From positions 1 to 64,000 of the forward strand of contig JAMYWO010000141.1 of the NCBI GenBank assembly GCA_024220525.1: a DNA stretch of 64,000 nucleotides, given 5' to 3'. Under the pieces are notes generated by a model. It ran no database searches. It worked only from the letters and a program-made list of their open reading frames with translations, and had not been told where the DNA came from. This DNA is from Cochliopodium minus. Lineage: Eukaryota > Discosea > Himatismenida > Cochliopodiidae. Numbering within the stretch: position 1 is the first letter of the stretch; each line of letters begins with the position of its first letter. Below are positions 49,296 to 61,700 of the stretch, one piece after another. The position numbers were made by a program, and so were the translations under genes.

Positions 49296-49497
49296 TTTTG
49301 GATGTTTTTCATTAAAAAGATTTTGTATCAATATATTTCTTTAAATGACTTTAATTTAAAAAATTGTTTCTTAAATCAAAATTAAGAATTTTAAATTTTA
49401 AATTCTTTTCTTGATTTTTTCTTTATTAAAATCATTTTTTAAAAACTCCTATATAATTTGAAAATAATAAAAAAAAGGGGAGTTACCTAATCCTTTC

Positions 49498-49887
49498 ATG
49501 AAAGAAAATTTAACAAAGGCTTTGTATCACTTGAGGGAACATCAATACAAAAATAATTTGCCATCATGGACTCCACCAATTGAAAAAAATGAAAATCTTT
49601 TAGAAGAAGTGATTACATCTTCTGTTGTTGAATGTTACTTTGAAATGTTATTAAATTCAAATTACAATCAATCAATTGAATTCAAACCAGATGTAAGAAA
49701 CTTTCTCCAAAAAAGAATCGATGTATTGAAAAATATTTTTGATGATGAATTGATCTTTGAAAGAATGATTCATTTAAATGTTGATGTATTAGAAAGGATT
49801 GGGTTTAAATCAAAAGAAGGGGAAATTTATCTTTGTTATATGGAACAAGCAAGAATATTTTTTGACAATTTAGTTGAAAAGGATTGA
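49498..49887 (+). CDS. Hypothetical protein, 129 residues
   Basis: A single exon with ordinary composition starts MKENLTKALYHLREHQYK and ends FFDNLVEKD. It looks like a soluble, mostly helical protein. The mix of amino acids, unlike the Phe/Lys-biased chance frames around it, supports coding. No family recognised. Confidence 0.6.
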   Translation: MKENLTKALYHLREHQYKNNLPSWTPPIEKNENLLEEVITSSVVECYFEMLLNSNYNQSIEFKPDVRNFLQKRIDVLKNIFDDELIFERMIHLNVDVLERIGFKSKEGEIYLCYMEQARIFFDNLVEKD

Positions 49888-50096
49888 AGAAATGTTAATC
49901 TTGTTTTATCATTTTTAATTTTATTTTTATTTTAATTAAAAAAAAAATTTCAAAAATAATTTTCCTTCACCTTGTTTTGATTCTTTCAATACAATCAGTA
50001 TCAATAGGAATTTTGAAAAAATAACTTCGCTTTAAAAGATTTCTTTTTTTTTTTTTGAAAGTGCGAAAATGGAAATATAAAAATAAAAAAAAGAAA

Positions 50097-52035
50097 ATGA
50101 AGTTTCCACTGATTTTGATTTTGATTATTTTCAATCTTTATGGATCATCTCATTGCTTGAGATGGGCCACATTCAAACCTCCTTCAAATCTTACTTGGAA
50201 TGAAATAACACCATCTTTTTCATACATGAGAAGACCAATAACTCCTTTTGTTGCTCAGGTTGTTCCCCAAGGTACAAATGTATATGCTTGTGAACCCATA
50301 AAGGCAAATGTAATTTTTTTTTTTTTAAAACAATTAAAACAAATCTTGAAGAATATCTATTAATTAATCTATATTAACGAATTCTATCTTATTTTTAAAA
50401 AGATTATTTGTATGAGTTATTTGGTTTAGATATAAAAAAAAAAAAAAAATATTTCATTAATAATTTTGATGGAATAAACATAAGGAAAAATAATTTGCAT
50501 TATTATGCGAATCAGCATACACTGTATGTAATATCAATTGTATATTAGAAGTTATATCTCCAATAGAGATGAATGATTTTTTTTATCGTGTTATAAATAT
50601 GTGTCTGGAGGTCAAAACACTTATTAAAAAAGAAAAAAAAAAATTTCCCCTTGAGAAAGTTAAAAAGGAAAAATCTTTGGATTAATTCACAAAAAATGAA
50701 TTTAAATATTTTTGTATTTTTTATTCTGCACTTTTAAAAAATTAAGATGACAGGAAAGATAGTTCTTGTCGCGTTTGGAAACTGTAGTATTGAAAGACAT
50801 ATGCAATATGCATTGAAAGCAGGAGCAAGAGGAATGATAATGGTGGGAGATGGATGGAGAGTGTGCAACCTAATAGACCAAACGACATACAAAACTTCAA
50901 TACCAACAATATGTGTAGGTTTCATTTCAAAGACTTGGTTAAATTTTGTAAATCAGTTGACGATTAATTCCATCAATAGAAATGCTACTTTACTTGACTT
51001 TACTCCTGGTCCTAATCCTTATGACAGTTTGAATTCTGGTGCAATGCAATTTAAAAGGATTTTTTACCTTGTGGCGGCTTCATTGCTGATTATTTGTTCC
51101 TCTTTTCAGCTTTACAAAATTTTGACAATAAAAAAAAAGAAAATATCACTCATCATCATTTTGGTCAGTTGTATTCTATGTAATGAATTCTTTTAATTGA
51201 AATTATTTTATTTTCTCATTTAATCTACTTTTCAATTTAAAAGTTGCAATTCTTTCGATTCTTTATAACATTGATGCTTATGGTTATCATAGAAGAATCC
51301 AAAATTTTCAATTTCAAATCATTTTGAATAATTTAAAGTATATCGCTTTCACACCTGCAGGTAACCGGCTTATTATCCTTTTCTTTTTAATAAAAAAAAT
51401 TAATTTTCTTTACAGTCACCCTTGTTGCTGCCTTACATTTGGAAATTATATTTAAAGTTTTTGGAATAGAAAAGTACAAAATGATACCGTTCATATTTTT
51501 AGTGGCGATGTTATTGATGATTGAAATTGCTACCATCGTTTCCATGATAACACAAGCAGTTTATCAAAGAAGTACCTCTGCATTCAACACACTGATGATT
51601 ATACTTAGCGTGTTTAACAGTATTAACTGTTTTTTCTATTGGTTTGGAAGTTTATTTTTGATAATGAAACTTTATCAATTAAACAAACATCTCAACAGTA
51701 ACATCAAAAAAGAAAAATCTCAAAGATATTTCCGCTTCAGTATATTCATCATTTTGTTTGGTATTTTCATCTTTGGAGCGATCATTTGTGTTTCTCTTTT
51801 GACTGGTCAAGCAGTGATAGAACTAATGGTTAGAGTAGTGACGTTGTCTTATCTTCTTGATATAATGTGTTTGTTTGCTTGTTACACCATCACTTTTATG
51901 TTTCGTGCTACTGATTATGAGGGTTCAAAGTCTGGTTCTGCTAATAATAGTACCAATCGCTCCAAAAAGAAATTTGAGAATGACATTAGTTTTGATAGTA
52001 ACAAGTTTAATTTCAGTGAGAATGAAGAAAAATAA
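50097..52035 (+). CDS. PA-domain seven-helix membrane protein
   Basis: Four exons (50097-50309, 50747-51179, 51244-51360, 51416-52035) join in phase to 460 residues. A signal peptide (MKFPLILILIIFNLYG) precedes a luminal part with a protease-associated-like motif, GKIVLVAFGNCSIERHMQYA then KAGARGMIMVGDG. About seven hydrophobic helices follow (for example FYLVAASLLIICSSF, IPFIFLVAMLLMIEIA, IFIILFGIFIFGAIICV) and a polar Ser/Asn-rich cytosolic tail. The PA fold usually binds ligands or cargo in endosomal and vacuolar proteins. The combination with seven helices suggests a sorting receptor or GPCR-like protein, but the exact family is unknown to me. Intron 1 (437 bp) is the longest in this gene, with no recognisable content. 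Confidence 0.65.
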
Positions 52036-52491
52036 CTTGCACCAATAGGATAGATAGGATTAAAATTTTAATGTATAATTAATTAAAACTTTTCATTTTT
52101 CAATGAATAGATATTTCTTTCATTACGAAATTACAATAGTGAATTGATTTTGTTGAAAGGAATTTAAAGGATTTAAAAAAGGAAATTTTGAGACTTTTAT
52201 CTTTTGTAATTTTGTTTTAATTGGCAATTTCCAAATATTTTATATTTGACGAAAATTCATTCAAAATTTTAAAAAAATAAAACCTATCAATTCGTTTAGA
52301 GCAACAATAAAGCCTGTAAAAAAATGTGAATGAATTTCGCTTTCAAAAATATATAAAAAAAAAAAAAAATCTGATCTAAGAGTTTTTTACATCACAAATT
52401 AGACAGGAGGGTAAAATAAATATCCCAATCAAAAAAATATGCATAAATTTTAATTATCCTCTTTTTGCATTCATTTATAATTTATAGGAAG
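52036..52491 (+). other. Intergenic; no gene recognised
   Basis: AT-rich stretch between the PA-domain prot gene and the desaturase. A possible TATAG acceptor lies directly before the desaturase ATG, so a 5' non-coding exon may be present here. Nothing else recognised. Confidence 0.4.
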
Positions 52492-54278
52492 ATGACAACA
52501 ATAGATAATAAAAATAATACACAAGAGAAAATACATATTTTGATTGATGGAAACGTGTATGACGTGACAGATTTCAAAAAGAAACATCCAGGTGGAAAAG
52601 TGATTGAATTTTATAATAATTTGGATGCTACTGATGCATTTAATGAGTTACATCAAAATTCTCTTACTGCAAAGAAATGGCTGAAATCTATCCCTCATGT
52701 TCCTTTGGCTAAAAGTGAAATCAAAATTAAAGATGATTCTGATGACCCTGAAGTTAGAGATTACAGAAAATTAAGGGAGGATCTCATCAAGGAAGGATTA
52801 TTTAGCCCTAATTATGGAATGCAGATTTTCAGAGTGATTGAATTGATTGTTTGTCACATCATTGCATTATTTATAACCATTAAGGTAAAGAGGAGATATT
52901 AAATTTGCTATATTATATTATATAATTTTACCCTTTTTTTATTGATATTGAGGTGAATAGGAAAAATTATTAGATATTTTGAGATCATTTATATTTATTT
53001 GCTCAAAATTTTTATTATCAATCTATTCAAAAAAATATCCCTATCAAAATTAAAATTCAAAAAGAAATTCCTATCCATCATTCCCATCATTTCGAATCAC
53101 AAACAATATTTTTTTTTATATTATATTATTTTATTTGACAAATAGATCAATGTAGTAATTGGAGGAATATTTTATGGATTCACCTTGGGAAGAAATGGTT
53201 TTTTGATGCACGATATGGGACACAGAGCGTTTTTTGGAAACATGTGGAGAGATAAATTTTTCCACGTCATTTTATTCTGTTTGGGTATTGCTGGCAGTCC
53301 TAGTTGGTGGACGAATCAACACAACAAACATCATGCTGCTACCCAGGAATTGAAGCATGATGTCGATTTGCAAACACTCCCTGTTGTCGCATTCAATAGA
53401 GAGATCGCTAAGGGTGGAAATCCTTTGTGGTTGAAATATCAATGGTTGACATTCGTTCCTATGCAATTCTTGTTTTTGCCATTCTGGGTAAAAAAATTAA
53501 CTTTCTGAAATATATACCCAAAATATACTGTTTGAAAATATATTACATAATTTAATATATTATGAATTCATCAAAAAAGCAAAAATATTGATAATATAAT
53601 TTCAAATTCAAACAGATAATTTATTTTTATGAAAAATCAACAAAAAAAAATTCAATATTAAAACAAAATATTGATTTAATCTTCTTTTTAACAGAGATAC
53701 CTCCATTTTCGTCATTCCATCCGTCTTCGTAAATGGGGAGAAATGATCTGTATTCCACTTCACGATGTTATTGGAGCAACTTTGTTGTACTACTTCGGGC
53801 TCTCCATCTCCAACTTTATCATCTACGAAACTTTGGGTTTCATGGTTGGTGGCTGCTACATTGCTTCCATCTTCAGTCTCAACCACACCCATCGTCCTAC
53901 TGTAGAACCTTTCACTCAAAGAAACTGGGTAAGAAGAGCTACTGATTTCACCACTAACTCCGAACCTAATTATTTCAACTCTTGGTTCACTGGTTTCCTC
54001 AACTTCCAAATTGAACATCATCTTTTTCCAAGGTAAAAAAATCTGAATTTTCAAAAAAATATTTACTCAATTTTTTGTTAATTCATTCTTTTCTTTTTTT
54101 TAGTGTTCCTCATCCTAATCTTTACAAAGTTTCCTTGCGTGTTAGAGAACTCTGCAAAAAAAACAACATCCCTTATGATTGCAAACCTATTTCCGAGTCT
54201 ATCTACTTGGTTTACAAGAATCTTGTAGATGTTGGTGATTTTGCTTACAACAACAAAAAAACCAAACAAAAAAAATGA
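52492..54278 (+). CDS. Cytochrome b5-fused front-end fatty-acid desaturase
   Basis: Four exons (52492-52884, 53146-53487, 53695-54032, 54104-54278) join in phase to 415 residues. The N-terminal cytochrome b5 domain has the haem motif KKHPGGKVIEFY. The desaturase part has the three His boxes: HDMGH, HNKHH and QIEHH, the Gln in box three being the mark of front-end enzymes (delta-4/5/6/8). Membrane helices lie around IFRVIELIVCHIIALF and IISNFII-type segments between boxes. It should introduce a double bond between the carboxyl end and an existing one in an ER-bound acyl chain, using b5-delivered electrons. Regiospecificity cannot be told from sequence. Confidence 0.93.
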
Positions 54279-54360
54279 ATGTGGAAAGAAAAAAAAAAAG
54301 ATAATTATTAAAAACTAATTTGTGATAATCGAACTCTTTTCTTTTTACAAACTTTTTTTT

Positions 54361-55255
54361 TTAAATACACTCTAAACATTTGTATCTGTATTGAACTGAA
54401 AAACAATCTTTTGTTATGGTCACTCTATGTGCACATTCAAAAGGAACATAGATCATTTCAAAAGGTTTCAATGTGAATATTTTTGGTTCGCTACTTTCTA
54501 TTTTCGATCTCCCAAATTTACTTATTTCTTTTCCCCAAATTTCAAATCTTTTCTCACCAATAAAATTAATAAGCCAACCGTGAGTATTATGAGAATCAAC
54601 ATGAGTGGGTGTAACACTACCAGAAGGACCTTTTATACGATTTAATTTTCATAAATTTTTTTTTAAATAGAAACAATACCTATAAAAAGATGTGTATTGC
54701 ATTCATTGTTTCCCCAATCTTCAAGGAATGATAGATTTTTGACTAAGATATCTATCATTTTTCTCTTTATATTTTCTTTTGCTTCATTAGGAAGATTTTG
54801 GATATTAATCTTAACAACAGTTTCAATCTAAGTAAATATTTGTGCAGATCTTTGAATTTTAAACTTACATCACTTGCATATGGCACACTGGCGGAACATT
54901 TATCGAAAAATTTGTATTCATCTATTCCCGATCTTTCTATCCTATCAAAATTATCCACATAATCTCCGAAATAGACCAAATCACTTTCAGTGAGACCATT
55001 TTTTGTTGTATAGGATACTGCGATATTTTATTTTTATATTAAATATTCATAAAGATGAAAAGTTATACCTCTGATGATTGAATTCGATAGATTATTTTTC
55101 CAATCTGATTCCTTTGACCAATTTTTAAAAAGAATTTCGAATATATTGGGTGTCAATATCGATTCAATAGATAAAATAATAGGGCTGGTTGGTTCATTTT
55201 TAAGATGATTGATGAAATCCTTTTTATCAAACTTTTGAGTGAATGTGGAATCCAT
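54361..55255 (-). CDS. JmjC/cupin-8-like Fe(II)/2-oxoglutarate oxygenase
   Basis: Four exons (55255-55069, 55017-54869, 54827-54680, 54629-54361) join in phase to at least 250 residues. The C-terminal exon has GPSGSVTPTHVDSHNTHGWL, where HVD supplies the first His and Asp iron ligands, then NFIGEKRFEIWG and PFECAHRVTI, with the distal His. This is the layout of small JmjC hydroxylase-like proteins (JMJD5/HSPBAP1 type). The frame is open upstream of ATG 55255 to an acceptor-like TTTCAG at 55391, so the first exon may begin there (about 45 more residues) with a further short exon beyond. Substrate unknown. Confidence 0.7.
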
Positions 55256-55688
55256 GATAGTTTGACACTTTGCCTTATTTTTTTTAAATTTTTTTATTTT
55301 TGACCCAAGAAGATTGTAAAGTAAAATTTGATTGGAAGCAATAATGACATTTTGAAAAGCATAATTTTTTAATTCACCTTCAAAATGAATCTGAAATATA
55401 AAAAAAAAAAAGTGTAAATTTTTTTCTTTGAAGGTAAATTCTATTTTTTTTTAACAATACATATAAATACATATCAATCATTAAATCAAAAATTATAAAA
55501 AGACTGAATGTAAAATAAAGATAGAATAAACCATATAATTTACTCTTTAATTTGTAGCATAAAAATAATACATATATTTTATATTTTATATTTTTTTATT
55601 TTTTTTTATTTTTTATTTTGAAAGATTGACACAATAAAAAAAAAATCTCAAATACAAACAAAATAAAAGGAATAAATACAAAATAATA
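55256..55688 (-). other. Possible 5' extension of the JmjC-like gene; otherwise no gene
   Basis: The region 55256-55390 is open in frame with the JmjC-like gene and preceded by TATATTTCAG on the minus strand, so it is probably coding or 5' leader. The remaining part to 55688 is A/T runs with no supported gene. Confidence 0.4.
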
Positions 55689-56534
55689 ATGGATAAAGAT
55701 AGAGAGATTTCAAAAAAAAAAAGATCAAAAAATCTATGTTTAATTTGCTCAAACTCAAAGACCACTCACCCAAAAAAATTTAAACCAGGGAATAAAACAT
55801 GCAATGATTGCTTATTGAAACACAAAGAAAAAAGAAGACAAAAAGCACTTTTAGGAAAATGTATAAACTGTAGAAACGATAAAAGATTGGTCCCAGAAAA
55901 ATTCAGAGGACTAAACAAAACATGCGATGATTGCTTGTTGAAAAACCACATAAGAGTAACTAAAAAATCAAACAAGCGGACGAAAGCAGACTTGGAGAGG
56001 ATGCTGCTTCTAAAAAAAGAGACAGAGAAAGTGGTCCATCATGTTATAAGAATCGAATTTTCAAAGAGCAATGAAGAAGATGAATGGGAAGAGGAAAAAG
56101 AAAATAAAAGGGTTAAGAAAGAGGAAATAAAGAAAGAAGAAGTAAAAGAACAAAAAGTAAAAGAAGAGGTAATGAAAAAAGAGAAAATAAATGGAGAGGA
56201 AGTCGTAGATTTCAAGAAAAGAGATTTCAAGATCGAAGATTTAAAGAGTGGAGATTATAAGATAGGACAGTTCATGAAGAGTGAGGGAGGTGGATGGGTT
56301 GGCGAGATTTCTCCTTTGAATTCCACTCATTTATCGAGCATTTCTCCTTTTAAGTCTTTGAATGTTTTGTCAGAGATCTGTTATAATATTGCTTGCAAAA
56401 AAAAGGAACAAAATAATTATAACACCTATAATTATTGTTCCAACCAAGAAGAGACTGATTCTACTTTTGAAGATAGTCTTATTGATGAAGATGAGGATTT
56501 TGATCAGGTTCATCTCAAACAAAGGAATACTTGA
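55689..56534 (+). CDS. Double CxxC-x(n)-CxxC putative zinc-binding protein
   Basis: One exon of 281 residues. Near the N-terminus are two tandem copies of a CxxC-x18/19-CxxC motif: CLICSNSKTT...KTCNDCL (residues about 17-42) and CINCRNDKRL...KTCDDCL (about 57-82), each followed by Lys/Arg-rich helices. Each copy could bind one zinc ion. The basic surroundings suggest nucleic-acid binding. The middle is a Lys/Glu-rich coil and the C-terminus is Ser/Asn/Asp-rich. No named family recognised; a nuclear regulatory protein is a guess. Confidence 0.65.
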   Translation: MDKDREISKKKRSKNLCLICSNSKTTHPKKFKPGNKTCNDCLLKHKEKRRQKALLGKCINCRNDKRLVPEKFRGLNKTCDDCLLKNHIRVTKKSNKRTKADLERMLLLKKETEKVVHHVIRIEFSKSNEEDEWEEEKENKRVKKEEIKKEEVKEQKVKEEVMKKEKINGEEVVDFKKRDFKIEDLKSGDYKIGQFMKSEGGGWVGEISPLNSTHLSSISPFKSLNVLSEICYNIACKKKEQNNYNTYNYCSNQEETDSTFEDSLIDEDEDFDQVHLKQRNT

Positions 56535-57229
56535 TAAAGAGAATTCATCTCAAATCTAATCAAAAAATTAAATGTTTTATTTTCAAAATCTTGAATATTA
56601 ATAATGTTTTTCATTTTGTTTTTATCAAATAATATTACCTTGTTGATACCCATTTGAAAGATATCTGTAGAATTAAATTTAGAACCATTATGAACTTCTT
56701 TCAATTTAAAGGATTGTTTTGAGAAGAAGAGGGATTAAAGTTGTTAAGAATCACCAAAAATTTAATAATGGATCAGATAATCTAGAAGAAAATCCAAGAA
56801 CAATTCAAAATAGATAAAATTCTAAAACTAGAGTTTAAAAAATGTTAAGGAAAAGAAAGCTAATTAGAGTTTAAAGTGTTTATTTGACAAGAAAAGATTT
56901 TCTATTTATTTAATAAAAAAAATTTATTTAAAAAATCATATTATGTTTAATTTTGCACTATTTATGTCATGTTCCAGCTTGTTTTTCATCGTAAACAAAC
57001 ATTTATTGCTCAAAATGAAATAGACAAGCCAAATGACGAACATTGGAGCAAGAGAAAGGTAAAACCTTCCTGTCCTACTTATTTCTTGATATTTGGGTTT
57101 GTCCACAGTTGTTCTAGCAAATCAAAAAAAGGAAATTTTAAATTCACAAAGATTTAATTTTAAATTTATTCTTATTCTTATTTTTTTTAATTTTTTATTT
57201 TACTAAAAAAGATTTTTATTGTTTTATTG

Positions 57230-57260
<31 letters not shown>

Positions 57261-58627
57261 ATTTTTTATTTTTTATTTTTTATTTTTTATTTTTTATTTT
57301 TTATTTNATTACCGCTCCCTTCAGTCAAATCTTCTGGTAAGAACTTAATAAAGAGGGTGAAACTATCATTGGTTTTAATCTTTTTAAGTTTAATTTAATA
57401 ATAATTGTTATATTTTTTAAAAAAATATTTACCTTCAAATGTCTAGTGTTTGTTTCCCCAAGAAAAGAAGGAAACAGAGAATTAAACGTGGTCCACAAAT
57501 TGTTCTCACAGTCTCCAAATATTGATTTAAAAGATTTAAAAAATGTTGAGGAGATAAGAGATTATATATTTGTTTTTGTTTTGTCGAACAAAAAAAATGA
57601 GATGTTGTGAAATAAAAAGAATAAAAATCTCGATGTTCTTTAGAGCTTGGAAAATTAGTAGTGTCAATATTCTCACTTAAATCCACAAGCATATCTCCGG
57701 GAGAAAGAGGTTTGTCAGATGATGTGGTGAGGATCATTTTGAATTTTTTTTTCGTTAGGCATTTCAAAGTAATTTCCTTATAAAAATTGTTTCCATGTAT
57801 AATTGTTTTACCTCGATCTTGTTATCAATCTCCAATTTTTTAAATATAGGTGAGAATTTGTCAATAATTTGTTCTGCATTATCAAATCCCAATATATTTT
57901 TAAAGAAAAAAGAGAATCTTCTAAATATATACTCCAATATTTTATTTTTTTACTTTGGCTTTATTGATGGTTTGAATGATAATTTAATCATTTGATCAAA
58001 AATTTTCTCTATCCTAGAGATGTTCAAAAGTTTACAACAGTTTAAATTTGGTAAGCTAATAATTAATATCCGCTAACATAAATTTTGGACATGTCTATCT
58101 CTATCCACAATGATGAGCATACTTTCATTTTCTCCATTCAAGCCTATTTTTCTTAATGAAAAGGATAAATATCTTTTGAAAAATTGATCTCATCAAATAA
58201 TGTTTATATTTTTTGTGTTATTCCAATGATGATCTAAATGTGTTGGATAATTTTAAGATTGTTTGTGAATAAGGAACTTTTTTTTTTAGTTTTTTCAAAT
58301 GAATGCTTTTTAAAATCAAAATAGGTTGGAAAATGATTACCAAATTCAAAATATCTTGTAAATAATTTGGAGCTATTGAAATCTGGGATATCTTTAGCAA
58401 ACATTATTCTATAGATAAAAGTTCTACAACAATACGGCTCAAATGTTAGATAATATTTATTTATTTTTTTTTTCTTCAAATTTGAATCTTCAATAAATTG
58501 AGATTCTACCATCATATAACTTTTGATAATCAAAATATCATCCTTTCAAAGGTGAGATACTATATAATTGATCAATGAGATCCAAATAATCGCATAAGTT
58601 GATTAAAATTGATCTTTTTTCTGACAT
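56535..58627 (-). pseudogene. Unresolved minus-strand coding-like segments, probably a decayed gene
   Basis: Several stretches on the minus strand have protein-like composition, such as the part starting MSEKRSILINLCDYLDLIDQ (58627), a Phe/Tyr-rich section near 58300-58530, SFSLRKIGLNGENESMLIIV (about 58100), and the 57435-57767 frame with LSPQHFLNLLNQYLETV. They lie in plausible order but cannot be joined into one open model with normal splice sites, and I recognise no family. A damaged gene or a poorly resolved locus is likely; the segment also contains an undetermined base. Nothing convincing is seen on the plus strand. Confidence 0.35.
57233..57306. repeat. Period-7 (TTTTTTA)n simple repeat next to an undetermined base
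   Basis: A near-perfect array of seven-base units (six T and one A) ends at an N at 57307. The repeat length and the following bases are unreliable. Confidence 0.85.
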
Positions 58628-58703
58628 TTTTATTAACAAATTTTCAATTGATGAAAATATGAAAGAAAATTTATTTAAATAAAAAATTATCTCAATAAAA
58701 ATT

Positions 58704-61700
58704 ATGAAAAAAATTCCTAACAATTTGATAAAAAGCTATACCAAGGAATTTGCAAATAAGAAAAATCCCTTTGTAAGCTCTATTTTTAAATTCAAATCGC
58801 CATTTTTGGGGAAAATTTTTCAAAAATCCTTCTATTCAATAGGTAAATAACATAAATTAATATATAGTCATTAATTAAATTAAAGATGTTAAAGGAAAGA
58901 TAAATAAAGAAAAGCTCTTCCAAGAGGCCATAAATAAAATCAAAGATAATACTGTTCCTTTTGAATATTATAAACAATATAGGGAGATATTGGGGACAGA
59001 GAAATGGAAGTTACTTGAAGAAATAAAGGATGTAATAGAATCAGAGGCAGAAAGGATCTTTATCGAAGCAACAAAGGAAATTGAAGAGGGCAAAAAGTCT
59101 TTAAGGGATTACAGCAAATATGAGCAAAAAATGGGGGAAGGAAGGTGGAAAGCTTTGGGAAGTATAGAGGCAGAAAGGATCTTTATCGAAGCAACAAAGG
59201 AAATTGAAGAGGGGAAAAAGTCTTTAAAGGATTATAGAAAATATAAGCAAAAAATGGGGGAAGGAAGGTGGGAAGCTTTGGGAAGTATAGAGGCAGAAAG
59301 GATCTTTATCGAAGCAACAAAGGAAATTGAAGAGGGCAAAAAGTCTTTAAAGGATTACAGCAAATATAAGCAAAAAATGGAGGAAGGAAGGTGGGAAGCT
59401 TTGGGAAGTATAGAGGCAGAAAGGATCTTTATCGAAGCAACAAAGGAAATTGAAGAGGGCAAAAAGTCTTTAAAGGATTACAGCAAATATAAGCAAAGAT
59501 GGGGACTTTTTGAATGGAATGAATTGGGAGATTTAGAAAAAATGAGATCACCAAAATTTTTCTCTTCATCTTCCTACGTGATTGACAATAAATTAAATGA
59601 AGCAGCACTGATTTGCAATATACCAAAAGTACCAAAAGAAAATAAGAAATTCAATTCCTTTGAAGAAAAAAAGAGAGATTTTCTAAATGAAAGAGAAGAA
59701 ATTAGCAAATCCCTCAACGATATTTCTTTCGAAGATTTTGAGCAATTCATGAATGATGGACATTTCCCAAAGATTAACCTAACAAAAGAAAGAAGGGAAA
59801 TTTTATATTCTTGGTTACATACTATTCGCTCATTTAATTCTTGTGGTACTGGAAGATGCAAATTGCTTTCCGCAGAAAAGGGAGCTGGGAAAACTTCACT
59901 GATAAGGTAAACAAAATTTTTTCCTTTTTTTTTTAAAAGAAAACTCATTTAATTTATTGTTAGATTATTTGTGGAATTCATAGGGAAAAACTATCCCAAC
60001 CTTATGTTAATTTACATCAATTATGAAATAATGAAGACTTTGAGCATACATACAACTCAATCTTTGGATGATTTGAGAATCTTTGCCGCACAAAAGAGAT
60101 ATTCAGATCTGAAAGGAATAATAAATACGAGAACTGATCTCCAAAATGAACACAACATCTTTACATTCTACTTTATTGATGAAATTCAAGAAATGTTTAA
60201 AGCCAAAATTTTTGGGGATGACGATGTTGGAAAGATGATAGAGGATATAGGAAGTTTGAAGACAATGGGAGAAAATTTCTCCAATGAATTGGCAGTTGTG
60301 AGTGGTAGCTCTTCTCATGTCGTTTCTTTATGTTTTGGTAATTATAAGCTTGCTAGGGGCTCAAAATTAGAAGAATTTCCTGCATATAATGGGACATCAT
60401 TCAACAATGGAAAATACCAATCTCAATCGCTCTATTATGCATTTACAAGTTTGACACTCTGGAAAAGCCATCTGAATGATATCCTTCAAAATGGAAGTGG
60501 TGAATTTCTTGGGGAAAATGGGATTCTCGTACTTAAAGAAATTATCAAATCAGATGTTCTTATGGAATTGTTGTACAGAGTAACTGGGGGAAACTGGAGG
60601 GAATTGATCAACTTCCTCAACACTAAAGAATTAGTACCTAAAGAGGATCAATCTTCTCTAGAACAGATTATTTTCGATTCATTGTCGAAAATAAAAGCAG
60701 ACTTAACACAACCATCGTTCTATCTCTTGAGGCTAATCAGTTATCATTACGATAAATCAATGGTGATCGACAAAGATCCTTCCTATTCCATTGATACTTT
60801 TTCAATGGAATTTATTACTCTGGATACACTTCTATCCTATTGGAATAGAGGAATGGATATTTATGAAGGAAAAAAAGAGAATGATAAAACACTGCCACTG
60901 CCTGTTCCAACTGATGATGAATATAAACAACTATCTATAGTAAAAGACAGAGTGATGTATCTTGATTTCTTTGTTGATAAATTGAATCTCTCTTATCGAC
61001 CATCAAATGATAGAGTATCTGGGATATTCATTAACAAGAAATTGCTTTTGGATCAAATATGGACAGGAAGATTTCAAATCCCTCAAGAAGTTTTATTTAC
61101 TCTGATCTATCCTGAATTTAAAGGAACATCACATGAAAAACTATCCTTCAAACTAATGCTTGAGGATCCCAAAATTGGACCTGAATTGAAACCAATTAAC
61201 TCTGAAGGGAAAGAATTGACTCATTATCCAACTTTCAAAAACAAGCTACTCTTTGAAAAGTACAATGGGATTGATGATTACATTCATCCTCTTTTCGTAA
61301 TTGATCCAAATAAACCTCCCAAAAAGGGAAAGCTTTCCTTTTACATCAAGGAAAAAGATGATAAGGATGTCGATTATAGTAATCTTCATCCAATCACCTT
61401 TGATGATTTCTTGGATACTCTCTTCAAAATAGGAGATGGAGCAAAAGATATTGGTGCTGATGCCCTCTTTGTAAGAAAGCATTTTCTCTCTGGTTCCAAA
61501 ATTATAACTGCCAAAGAACTCAATCAACTGGGTTTGAAATTAGAAGATCTGCCCCAAAGTGAAACAAACCAGGAGAAATTCCTCTATGAAATAGTGATTG
61601 ATCAAAGAAAAGCAGGACATGCTGATTTGGGTTTGAGATCAATAGAAGATGGATTCAACAGAGTCATCAATTTGTTGATTGACGATAATGGAGTGTGTCG

